From: Agromyces laixinhei
GTDB lineage: Bacteria > Actinomycetota > Actinomycetes > Actinomycetales > Microbacteriaceae
Direction of reading: 5' to 3'
Length of the DNA stretch: 64,000 bases
NCBI RefSeq assembly: GCF_006337065.1
Contig: NZ_CP040872.1
Span: forward strand, 248,001-312,000
A program made the position numbers and the translations under genes. The notes beneath the pieces are model-generated. The model was not told the origin of the DNA, did not search any database, and saw only the letters and a list, made by a program, of their open reading frames with translations. Shown here in pieces: positions 7,834-14,787 of this stretch; within the stretch, counting starts at the first letter, position 1, and the number at the start of each line of letters is the position of its first letter.

Positions 7834-10406
7834 CAGAGATGACCGAGAAGACCGACGGCGCCGGGAGCGCCGAGGACACCGAGCCGAGCGGGCGGCTGCG
7901 CTCCACCGCGGAGACGTTCGGCGGATTCATCCGACGGGTTCCCTTCAGCATCGCCCTCGCGGTGCTGCTCATCGTCACGGCGATCGCGACGGGCACGTTC
8001 TTCGGCGCCGCATCGCACGAGACGGCCTCGACCTGGGCCGCCGGGGTGACGACCACGATCGACGGCGGCCGGTGGTGGACCGTCGCAACCGCACTCGTCA
8101 TCCCCTTCGACCCGTTCCAGCTCGTGTTCGGCGTGCTCGCCGCGGTGTTGTTGCTCGGCGTGGCCGAACGACGCATGGGCACCTGGCGCACGATCGTCGC
8201 GTTCCTCGTGACGGGTTGCCTCGGCGTCGCGATCGGCACCGGGCTCCAGTGGGTCGGCTCGCTCGCCGGCGAGTGGTGGGCCGCGGGCACAGCCGCCGAC
8301 CTGACCCTCGACCCGCTCGCCGGCATCGTGGGCGCGCTCATCACGGCAACGGCGTTCATGGGCATGCTCTGGCGCCGACGCATCCGTGTCATCACCCTGG
8401 CGTTCATCCTCGTGTTCGTGCTCTACGACGGCGACTCATCGAACGCCTACCGATTGGCCGCAGCGATCGTCGGCCTGTTCCTCGGCGCCCTCCTCACCCG
8501 CGACTCCTCGACCCTGTCGGCCAAGCGCAGCTCGCATCGCGAGACTCGCACCCTGGTTGCCGCGGTCGTCGCAGTGACCGGAATCGGCCCGATCGTCGCG
8601 CTCGTGAATCGCTCCGAGCTCACGCCGTTCGCCTTCGGATCGTACCTGTACGCCGATGAGCCGCTCACGCTCGCGGCCGTGATGGCGCAGTGCGGCGGCG
8701 AAGCGGCGGCCCGCTCCGAGGAGTGCACGTCACAACTCGCCCTGCTCAGCGCGCAGGGGTTCGGCATGTTCCTGCTCTCCTTCGTGCCGGTGCTGCTCCT
8801 GCTGCTCGCCGCGTGGGGCCTGCGGCGCGGGCGCCGATTCGCCCGGTGGCTCGCGATCGCGGTGAACGCCGCCATCCTGCTCTTCGCCCGCACGGCATTC
8901 GACGTCACCGTGACGACCGCCGACATCGACGACGGCTCCTGGTCGGTGTTCGACCTCGGCGAGCTGATCGTCTGGCTCCTCGCGGTGCTCGCGCTGCCGA
9001 TCGGGATCATCGTCATGCTCATCGTCACGAGACGGCACTTCCAGATTCGCGCGGTTCGTGGCGCGTTCGCACGGTTCGTCGCGGCCGTGATCGGCGCCTT
9101 CGTCATTCTCGCGACGTTGTATCTGGTCGTGGGCCTCGCGACGATCGACGAGTACTGGCCGGCCGCGAACGGGTGGGATGTGCTGCTCGATACGCTCAAG
9201 CGGTTCGTGCCGCCGCACTTCCTCGCCGTGGTCGATCCCATCGTGCTTCCCGGCCACGACCTCACGAGCCTCCTCGCGCAAGCGGTCGGCCCGGTGTTCT
9301 GGGCGGTGTTCATCGCCGCGGCGATCCGGCTCATGTCGCAGCGCGCCACCGTCGCCGAGACCGCCGACGACGCGCGGCTCCGCGGGCTCCTGCACCGGAA
9401 CGGCGGCGGCACGCTCGGCTTCATGGCGACGTGGCCCGGCAACGACATCTGGTTCAGTGACGACGGCGACTCCGCCGTCGCGTACCGGGTGATCAACGGC
9501 GTCGCGATCACGATGTCCGACCCCATCTGCACGCCAGAGAACGCCGGCCGCGTCATCCGCGAGTTCGCCGCCTTCTGCGATGCGCACAGCTGGGTGCCCG
9601 TCTTCTACAGCGTGCACCCGCAGTACCTGCCGGTCTTCGACGAGCTCGAGTGGGAGCACATGTCGGTCGGCGAGGAGACCCTCGTGCGAACGAAGGGCCT
9701 CGAGCTGACCGGCAAGCCCTGGCAGAAGGTACGGCAGGCACTGAACCGCGGCATCAAGGAGGGCATGACCACGGTCTGGACGAGCTGGAACGAACTGCCG
9801 CTCGCGACCGTCGCCGAGATCAACGCGATCTCAGAGGAGTGGGTCGCCGAGAAGGAGCTGCCCGAGATGGGCTTCACGCTCGGCGGAATGGAGGAGCTGA
9901 AGGACTCCGAGGTGCGGCTCATGCTCGCGGTCGGGCCCGACGGGCGGCTGCAGGCCGTGACGAGCTGGCTGCCCGTGCACCGTGACGGCGAGGTGATCGG
10001 CTGGACCATCGACTTCATGCGCAGGGCCGACGGCAGCATGAACGGCATCATGGAGTTCCTCATCGCCTCGGCGGCGCTGCACATGAAGGAACAGGGAGCG
10101 GAGGTCCTGAGCCTCTCCGGCGCCCCGCTCGCGACGAAGCCGCTCGAGCCGGGCGAGACGCCGCCGGAACCGACCGTGATGACACGGCTGCTCGAGTTCC
10201 TCGCCAAGACGCTCGAACCGGCGTACGGGTTCTCGTCGCTGTTCCGTTTCAAGGCGAAGTTCAACCCCGAGTACGAGACCATCTCGATGGCCTACCCCGA
10301 CCCGGTCGCCCTGCCGACGATCGGCCTCGCGGTCGGCAAGGCGTACCTGCCCGAGGTCTCGCCGTCCGAGGCCGTGGCGCTCGTGAAGACGCTGACGAGG
10401 GAATGA
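7830..10406 (+). CDS. MprF-like phosphatidylglycerol aminoacyltransferase (DUF2156) with rhomboid-like N-terminus
   Basis: The 858-residue integral membrane protein has about 12 hydrophobic segments and a C-terminal cytosolic domain (about residues 520-835) of the LPG-synthase C-terminal / DUF2156 type, which transfers an aminoacyl group from charged tRNA to phosphatidylglycerol. Landmarks are GFMATWPGNDIWFSDDG, AYRVINGVAITMSDPIC and SLSGAPLATKP. The first 200 residues resemble a rhomboid-type six-helix bundle without an obvious GxSG serine motif. Such enzymes make membranes less anionic and raise resistance to cationic peptides. Coupled to the esterase upstream by a 4-bp overlap and followed after 7 bp by the deacetylase. 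The amino acid used cannot be told from sequence. Confidence 0.82.
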   Translation: MTEMTEKTDGAGSAEDTEPSGRLRSTAETFGGFIRRVPFSIALAVLLIVTAIATGTFFGAASHETASTWAAGVTTTIDGGRWWTVATALVIPFDPFQLVFGVLAAVLLLGVAERRMGTWRTIVAFLVTGCLGVAIGTGLQWVGSLAGEWWAAGTAADLTLDPLAGIVGALITATAFMGMLWRRRIRVITLAFILVFVLYDGDSSNAYRLAAAIVGLFLGALLTRDSSTLSAKRSSHRETRTLVAAVVAVTGIGPIVALVNRSELTPFAFGSYLYADEPLTLAAVMAQCGGEAAARSEECTSQLALLSAQGFGMFLLSFVPVLLLLLAAWGLRRGRRFARWLAIAVNAAILLFARTAFDVTVTTADIDDGSWSVFDLGELIVWLLAVLALPIGIIVMLIVTRRHFQIRAVRGAFARFVAAVIGAFVILATLYLVVGLATIDEYWPAANGWDVLLDTLKRFVPPHFLAVVDPIVLPGHDLTSLLAQAVGPVFWAVFIAAAIRLMSQRATVAETADDARLRGLLHRNGGGTLGFMATWPGNDIWFSDDGDSAVAYRVINGVAITMSDPICTPENAGRVIREFAAFCDAHSWVPVFYSVHPQYLPVFDELEWEHMSVGEETLVRTKGLELTGKPWQKVRQALNRGIKEGMTTVWTSWNELPLATVAEINAISEEWVAEKELPEMGFTLGGMEELKDSEVRLMLAVGPDGRLQAVTSWLPVHRDGEVIGWTIDFMRRADGSMNGIMEFLIASAALHMKEQGAEVLSLSGAPLATKPLEPGETPPEPTVMTRLLEFLAKTLEPAYGFSSLFRFKAKFNPEYETISMAYPDPVALPTIGLAVGKAYLPEVSPSEAVALVKTLTRE

Positions 10407-10413
10407 CGAATCG

Positions 10414-11298
10414 ATGACGGAACGACGGATGACGCCGCTGCCGACGCCGCAGCCGCAGCCGACGCGGCTGCCGACGCCGACGCGGCTGCCGAGTCGCCGA
10501 ACCGTGCTCACGATCGGCGCGGCCGCCGCCGTGGGTGCGCTCGCGGGGTGCGCCCCGGCCTCGAGGGCGGACCTCGACGCCACGCCGACGCCCGCGGAGC
10601 GCCCTCGCCCTGCGGCCACACTGCCGCCCGAGCCCGTCGACCTGTCGCCGGTGCCGCCGAACGCCAGGGTGCCCGCTCCGAACGGCACCATCGACTCGCT
10701 GCCCGGCGCGGGATCGCTCCTCGCGTGGACCATCGACGACGGTGCCAGCGCCGAGGTCATCGCCGCGTACGCGGCGTTCGCGGCATCGAGCGGCACACGG
10801 CTCACGATGTTCGTGACGGGAACCTACACCGCATGGGACGAGAACGTGACGACGCTCGCCCCGCTGATCGCGTCGGGGCAGGTGCAGCTCGCCAATCACA
10901 CCTGGTCGCACGCCGACCTCACGAGCCTCGACGACGCGGGCGTCGCAGACGAGCTGCAGCGCTGCCACGACTTCGTCGCCGAGGCCTTCGGCGTCGACGC
11001 GCGACCGTTCTTCCGGCCGCCGTTCGGGTTCCATGACGATCGGGTCGACGCGATCGCCGCCGACCTCGGCTACACGGTGCCGACGATGTGGCACGGGACG
11101 TTGTCGGACTCCGGCGAGATCCCGGCAGAGCTCATCGTCGACTTCGCCCGCGAGTGGTTCCTGCCGCAGCACATCGTGATCGGGCACCTGAACTTCATGC
11201 CCGTGACGACGGTGTTCGACGAGCTGCACGCGATCATCGCCGAGCGCGGCCTCGCCACGGTCACGCTCAACGACGTGTTCTCGAGCGAGTACCACTGA
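10414..11298 (+). CDS. Polysaccharide deacetylase lipoprotein (NodB domain)
   Basis: Exported protein: a twin-arginine-like SRRTVLTIG at about residue 27 and a lipobox LAGC with Cys46. The NodB domain has motif 1 as TIDDG (the usual Phe replaced by Ile, both aspartates kept), motif 2 as HTWSH and motif 3 as RPPFG, so metal ligands are intact. Members remove acetyl groups from peptidoglycan or other glycans. Third gene of the apparent envelope operon, 7 bp after the lipid aminoacyltransferase. The first 25 residues are Pro-Thr rich repeats (PTPQPQPT), so a start nearer the arginine pair is possible. Confidence 0.85.
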   Translation: MTERRMTPLPTPQPQPTRLPTPTRLPSRRTVLTIGAAAAVGALAGCAPASRADLDATPTPAERPRPAATLPPEPVDLSPVPPNARVPAPNGTIDSLPGAGSLLAWTIDDGASAEVIAAYAAFAASSGTRLTMFVTGTYTAWDENVTTLAPLIASGQVQLANHTWSHADLTSLDDAGVADELQRCHDFVAEAFGVDARPFFRPPFGFHDDRVDAIAADLGYTVPTMWHGTLSDSGEIPAELIVDFAREWFLPQHIVIGHLNFMPVTTVFDELHAIIAERGLATVTLNDVFSSEYH

Positions 11299-11303
11299 AG
11301 CGG

Positions 11304-11711
11304 ATGCCACGACTCACCGACATCCGCGTCGCTGCCATCGCGCTCGTTCGCGATCGCCACGTGCTCATGGTCACCGCGCGGGGTCGCGACGTGTACTACA
11401 TGCCCGGCGGCAAGATCGACGACGGCGAGACCGCCGCCGAGGCCGCTGCCCGTGAGGCTCTCGAAGAGGTCGCCCTCGTGCTCGACCCCGCCCGGCTCGT
11501 CGAGCTCTTCGAGGTCGTCGCGGCGGCGCACGGCGAGCCCGATGGCCGGCTCGTGCGCATGCGGGTCTTCCGCGCCGAGACGGATGCCGCGCCCTTCGCC
11601 TCGGCCGAGGTCGGCAGCCTGCACTGGGTGACGACCGCCGACGTCGGTCGCTGCCCGCCCGCCGGTGCGGAGGTGCTCGAGCGGCTCGCGGCAGCGGGTC
11701 TCATCGACTGA
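11304..11711 (+). CDS. NUDIX hydrolase
   Basis: A 135-residue pyrophosphohydrolase-family protein. The Nudix box runs from Gly36 to Leu58: GKIDDGE, then REALEEVAL. Compared with GX5EX7REUXEEXGU every metal-binding glutamate is present, but the conserved Gly near the end of the box is Ala57. The ATG at 11304 lies 5 bp after the deacetylase stop, and the longer open frame upstream only overlaps that gene. The substrate is unknown; typical ones are nucleoside diphosphate derivatives. Last gene of the cluster. Confidence 0.85.
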   Translation: MPRLTDIRVAAIALVRDRHVLMVTARGRDVYYMPGGKIDDGETAAEAAAREALEEVALVLDPARLVELFEVVAAAHGEPDGRLVRMRVFRAETDAAPFASAEVGSLHWVTTADVGRCPPAGAEVLERLAAAGLID

Positions 11712-11730
11712 CGGTGCCGGCGAGCAGCAC

Positions 11731-11830
11731 GCTCGGAGACGTGCGGCGCGCTCGGAGACGTGCAGCGCGCTCGGAGACGTGCGGCGCTCTCAGAGACGTG
11801 CGGCGCTCTCGGAGACGTGCGGCGCTCTCG
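11731..11830. repeat. 18-bp tandem repeat (CTCGGAGACGTGCGGCGC)
   Basis: Five to six imperfect copies of an 18-bp unit fill the spacer between the NUDIX gene and the next hydrolase gene. The last copy abuts the TAGACT promoter box at 11831. Confidence 0.85.
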
Positions 11831-11836
11831 TAGACT
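11831..11836 (+). promoter_or_regulatory. -10 box TAGACT, leaderless arrangement
   Basis: TAGACT is followed by 6 nt and then the ATG of the alpha/beta-hydrolase gene. No Shine-Dalgarno is present. Confidence 0.5.
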
Positions 11837-11842
11837 GCGGAC

Positions 11843-12613
11843 ATGTCGACCGACGACGCCCCGCTCGCCGGCTCGGTGGCCGAACCGCCGGCCCCGCTCT
11901 CCCCGCTCGCCGCGGCGGGCTGGTGGGCACTCGACTACGTCGATGCGGCGAAGCAGCAGCTGCGGGTGCTCGCGCTGCCGAAGGCGTCGAAGCGGTGGCC
12001 GACGGGCGATGTCGGAAAGCCGACGATACTGCTGCTGCCCGGCGTCTACGAACACTGGTCGTTCATGGCCCCGCTCGGAGATGAGCTCAATCGCCGCGGC
12101 TATCGTGTGCGGGTCGTTCACGGACTCGGCGCCAACCTGCTCGGGATCTTCGAGACCGCGACGCGCATCGCCCGCGCACTCGAACGGATCCCGACGCCCA
12201 CGGCGGGCCTCGTCATCGTGGCGCACTCCAAGGGCGGTCTCGTCGGAAAGCGCATCCTGGTCGGCGATGTCGACCGGCGACTCGGGCTGCACGGAGTGGT
12301 CGCCGTCGCCACACCGTTCGGCGGATCGCGGCTCGCGCGGTATCTCCTCGATCCGGGCTTGCGCGAGTTCCTGCCTGACGGAGCGACGATCACGGAGCTC
12401 GCCGGCGCTGCATCCGTGAACTCGCAGATCGTGTCGGTCTTCGGCACGTTCGACCCGCACGTGCCCGAGGGCAGCGTGCTCGCCGGTGCGAGGAACGTGC
12501 AGGTACCCGTCGCCGGGCACTTCCGCATTCTTTCGGCACCGGAGACACGGGAGGCCGTCGTCGCGGCAGTGGAAGCCCTGGCTCCGACGGCCGCTCGAGC
12601 CAACCCGTCGTGA
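11843..12613 (+). CDS. Alpha/beta-hydrolase, lipase-like
   Basis: A 256-residue protein without signal peptide. The core begins PTILLLPGVYEHWSF (oxyanion region), the nucleophile is VAHSKGG with Ser129, ATPFGGSRLA follows as in triacylglycerol-lipase-like proteins, and the catalytic His is probably in VAGHFRIL. The gene is monocistronic with a TAGACT box 6 nt upstream of ATG and a strong hairpin about 95 bp downstream. It converges with the LAETG surface-protein gene. The ester substrate cannot be predicted. Confidence 0.8.
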   Translation: MSTDDAPLAGSVAEPPAPLSPLAAAGWWALDYVDAAKQQLRVLALPKASKRWPTGDVGKPTILLLPGVYEHWSFMAPLGDELNRRGYRVRVVHGLGANLLGIFETATRIARALERIPTPTAGLVIVAHSKGGLVGKRILVGDVDRRLGLHGVVAVATPFGGSRLARYLLDPGLREFLPDGATITELAGAASVNSQIVSVFGTFDPHVPEGSVLAGARNVQVPVAGHFRILSAPETREAVVAAVEALAPTAARANPS

Positions 12614-12623
12614 GTCGCCTCGT

Positions 12624-12696
12624 CATCGAGCGGCCCGTCATCGAGCGGCCCGTCAGGGAGCGGCCCGTCAGGGAGCGGTCGTCAGGGAGCGGCCGT
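12624..12696. repeat. 15-bp tandem repeat (CATCGAGCGGCCCGT)
   Basis: Five imperfect units of 14-15 bp lie in the convergent spacer just before the terminator hairpin. Confidence 0.8.
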
Positions 12697-12707
12697 TGAC
12701 GCAGAAC

Positions 12708-12735
12708 GGGGGCGATGCCGCTCGGCATCGCCCCC
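12708..12735. terminator. Bidirectional terminator hairpin
   Basis: GGGGGCGATGCCG pairs with CGGCATCGCCCCC, giving about 12 GC-rich pairs with a minimal loop. It lies between convergent genes. There is no U-tract, as is common in high-GC actinobacteria. Confidence 0.8.
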
Positions 12736-12754
12736 GTCTCACTGATTCAGTGGG

Positions 12755-13642
12755 TCAGCGCTGGGCGCCGCGCACCCGACGCGTCACGACGATCGCACCG
12801 GCGCCGAGCACCATGAGCGCGAGGGCCGCGAATCCGATGCCGAGCTCGACGCCCGTCTCAGCGAGCTGCGGGCCGGTCGCGGCCGGAGCGGGAGCCGCGG
12901 GAGCCGGCACGACAGGAGCCTGAGCCTCGGTGACCGACACGTAGGCCTCCGCCGCGCGCTCGCTCTCTTGTCCGGCCAGGTTGATGTGGAGCCCATCTCC
13001 GACCTTCGCGCCCGCGAGCGCGAGGACGAACGACCCGGCGCCCGCATCGTCTGCTGCGGCTTCGCCATCGACGACGGTCAGGTCCCCGGCGACAAAGAGC
13101 TCACCCGAATACCGAACGGCTTCACCGGGCTGGAAGCCCGCGAACTTCACCGTGATGCCGGCCGCGAGGCTCTCGGGCGAAACGGCATCGGGCAACGTGA
13201 TTGAGGTGCCAGCGGTGATCGTCAAGGCAACCCAGTTCGAGTAGACGTTCGCACCGTCAACGGACTGGGAAGCTCCGACCGAGTACTTCGGGTATCCGTC
13301 CGCGTCGGGAATGACGGCCACATTCGTCGGCGTGACATGCGTGCTGATGTTGCCCGCTGCGTCTGCGACGACTGGCGACCCGAGAGTCGCACCCTCGCCT
13401 GAGGATGGCCCGCTGGAAATGCTGAGCTGCAGGTTCACGTCCGCGCCGGCCGTGAAGCCCGAGCCGGTGACGGTGAAGCCGTCCTCCCAGTCGCCTGCGG
13501 GGAAGCTGGTCTGGTCGAGTTCGATGACGGGGGCGGGCACTTCTTCGGCTGCAGCCGGCGAGGCCACTGCGAAGCCGGCGAGCACGAGGCCGGCAGCGGC
13601 GGCGAGGGCGCCGGTGCGGAGACGGAATGTGGAGATTGCCAC
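12755..13642 (-). CDS. Secreted surface protein with C-terminal LAETG sortase anchor
   Basis: A classic cell-wall-anchored protein of 295 residues. It has a signal peptide (about 1-32, ending ASPAAAEE), a beta-rich Ig-like repeat region with two similar segments (FTAGADVNL... and FQPGEAVRY...), a Pro-Ala spacer and a sorting signal: LAETG, then a hydrophobic helix and a basic tail RRVRGAQR. LAxTG is the form preferred by class E sortases in high-GC actinobacteria. The GTG at 13642 has AAGGA upstream. A TAGGAT box near 13704-13709 and an 18-bp palindrome farther upstream are likely control elements. The binding function is unknown. Confidence 0.87.
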   Translation of the reverse strand: MAISTFRLRTGALAAAAGLVLAGFAVASPAAAEEVPAPVIELDQTSFPAGDWEDGFTVTGSGFTAGADVNLQLSISSGPSSGEGATLGSPVVADAAGNISTHVTPTNVAVIPDADGYPKYSVGASQSVDGANVYSNWVALTITAGTSITLPDAVSPESLAAGITVKFAGFQPGEAVRYSGELFVAGDLTVVDGEAAADDAGAGSFVLALAGAKVGDGLHINLAGQESERAAEAYVSVTEAQAPVVPAPAAPAPAATGPQLAETGVELGIGFAALALMVLGAGAIVVTRRVRGAQR

Positions 13643-13731
13643 TGGGGAAAGTCCTTCGGTTCGGGTGCGGAGTCGACGGAACCCGGAAGGGTACCGTCGA
13701 TGATCCTATCGAAACGGAGTGATTCATCCGA

Positions 13732-13749
13732 ATGGGGAGTACTCCCCAT
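13732..13749. promoter_or_regulatory. Perfect 18-bp palindrome ATGGGGAGTACTCCCCAT
   Basis: It lies about 90 bp upstream of the surface-protein start and just upstream of where a -35 would lie for the TAGGAT box at 13704-13709. It looks like a dimeric regulator site. It could instead act as a terminator hairpin for the upstream beta-lactamase-like gene, although as a hairpin it has almost no loop. Confidence 0.5.
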
Positions 13750-13796
13750 GTCACACGTCGTGCGCGTGTCATGGCATGCCGCGCGAAACGCGCGAC

Positions 13797-14729
13797 TCAG
13801 TGCACGTACTCGAGCAGATCGAGGCCGACCTGGCGCATGCCGTCGAGCACCGCGAGACGCGACGAGATCATCGTGTCGGCGTAGTACATCGACACGGCAT
13901 ACGAGACGCTCGCCCGAGGGCCGCGAAGCACGCCCACCTCGCTGCGCACGCCGACGTCGGTGCCGGTCTTGTTCATGAGCAGCACATTGTGGTCGGGTTC
14001 GCGGTGCGCGAGCGGGTCGAGCCCGAATGCGCTCGCGACCATCGACAGGTCGGCGTTCAGCGAGAGCCAGCCGACGACGCGCTGCGACACCTCGGGCGAG
14101 ACGATCTCGCCGCGGGCGAGCGAGGCGAAGAGCCAGGTCAGTTCTTTCGCCGGCCCGATCGAGAGTTGCGGGGCGTCATCGGGTCCACGGTGATCGCGAA
14201 CGAGGTCGAGCAGCGCCGTGCGCGTGAGACCGAGCGCCTCGGTGCGGGCGCGCACGGCTTCGAGGCCGATGTGGCGGATGAGCACGTTCGTCGCGAGGTT
14301 GTCGCTCGTCGCCCCGACGAGGGCCGCGAGGTCGGCCAGCGGAAGCGACGGCGACTGCAGGTGCTGCCAGATGCCCGAGTCGCCGACCGCGTCGCGCGGG
14401 GCACGATCGAGCACGGTGAACGACTCGCTGCTGTCACCCACGAGCCGCGACGCGACCTCGACGAGCAGCAGCACCTTGCCGATCGACGCCGTCGGCATCA
14501 CGACATGGTCGTCGACCGAGAAGAGCACCTTGCCGGTCGCGAGGTCGGTGGCCCGAGCCGAGACCTGCACACCCGCGATGGCGAGTTCGCCGAGTGCGTC
14601 GAACCCACGGGCGAAGTTCTCGCCCGCATCGTCGGTGCGATGCTTGCCGCGCCGGATGTCACTATGCCGTGCGCGCCGCTCCGATCCTTGAGACGACGTC
14701 ACCACGGTGATTCCACAGCCTTCCCTCAC
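13797..14729 (-). CDS. Class A beta-lactamase-related serine hydrolase
   Basis: Penicillin-binding/beta-lactamase fold with all three active-site elements: S82-I-G-K85 (SxxK), S142-D143-N144 (SDN) and K254-T255-G256 (KTG). The omega-loop ExxLN glutamate of true class A enzymes is not evident, and there is no signal peptide, so it may be a cytosolic or non-classically located esterase/peptidase rather than a resistance enzyme. The start is uncertain: GTG at 14729 gives 310 residues, and GTGs about 24-27 bp downstream also fit. It follows the M13 peptidase gene by 58 bp on the same strand and may be cotranscribed. Confidence 0.75.
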   Translation of the reverse strand: MREGCGITVVTSSQGSERRARHSDIRRGKHRTDDAGENFARGFDALGELAIAGVQVSARATDLATGKVLFSVDDHVVMPTASIGKVLLLVEVASRLVGDSSESFTVLDRAPRDAVGDSGIWQHLQSPSLPLADLAALVGATSDNLATNVLIRHIGLEAVRARTEALGLTRTALLDLVRDHRGPDDAPQLSIGPAKELTWLFASLARGEIVSPEVSQRVVGWLSLNADLSMVASAFGLDPLAHREPDHNVLLMNKTGTDVGVRSEVGVLRGPRASVSYAVSMYYADTMISSRLAVLDGMRQVGLDLLEYVH

Positions 14730-14787
14730 GGTCGGCGCTCCCCCACCGCGAAGCGGCGCGCTCGAGATGTCTCGATTGTCTCTTCGA

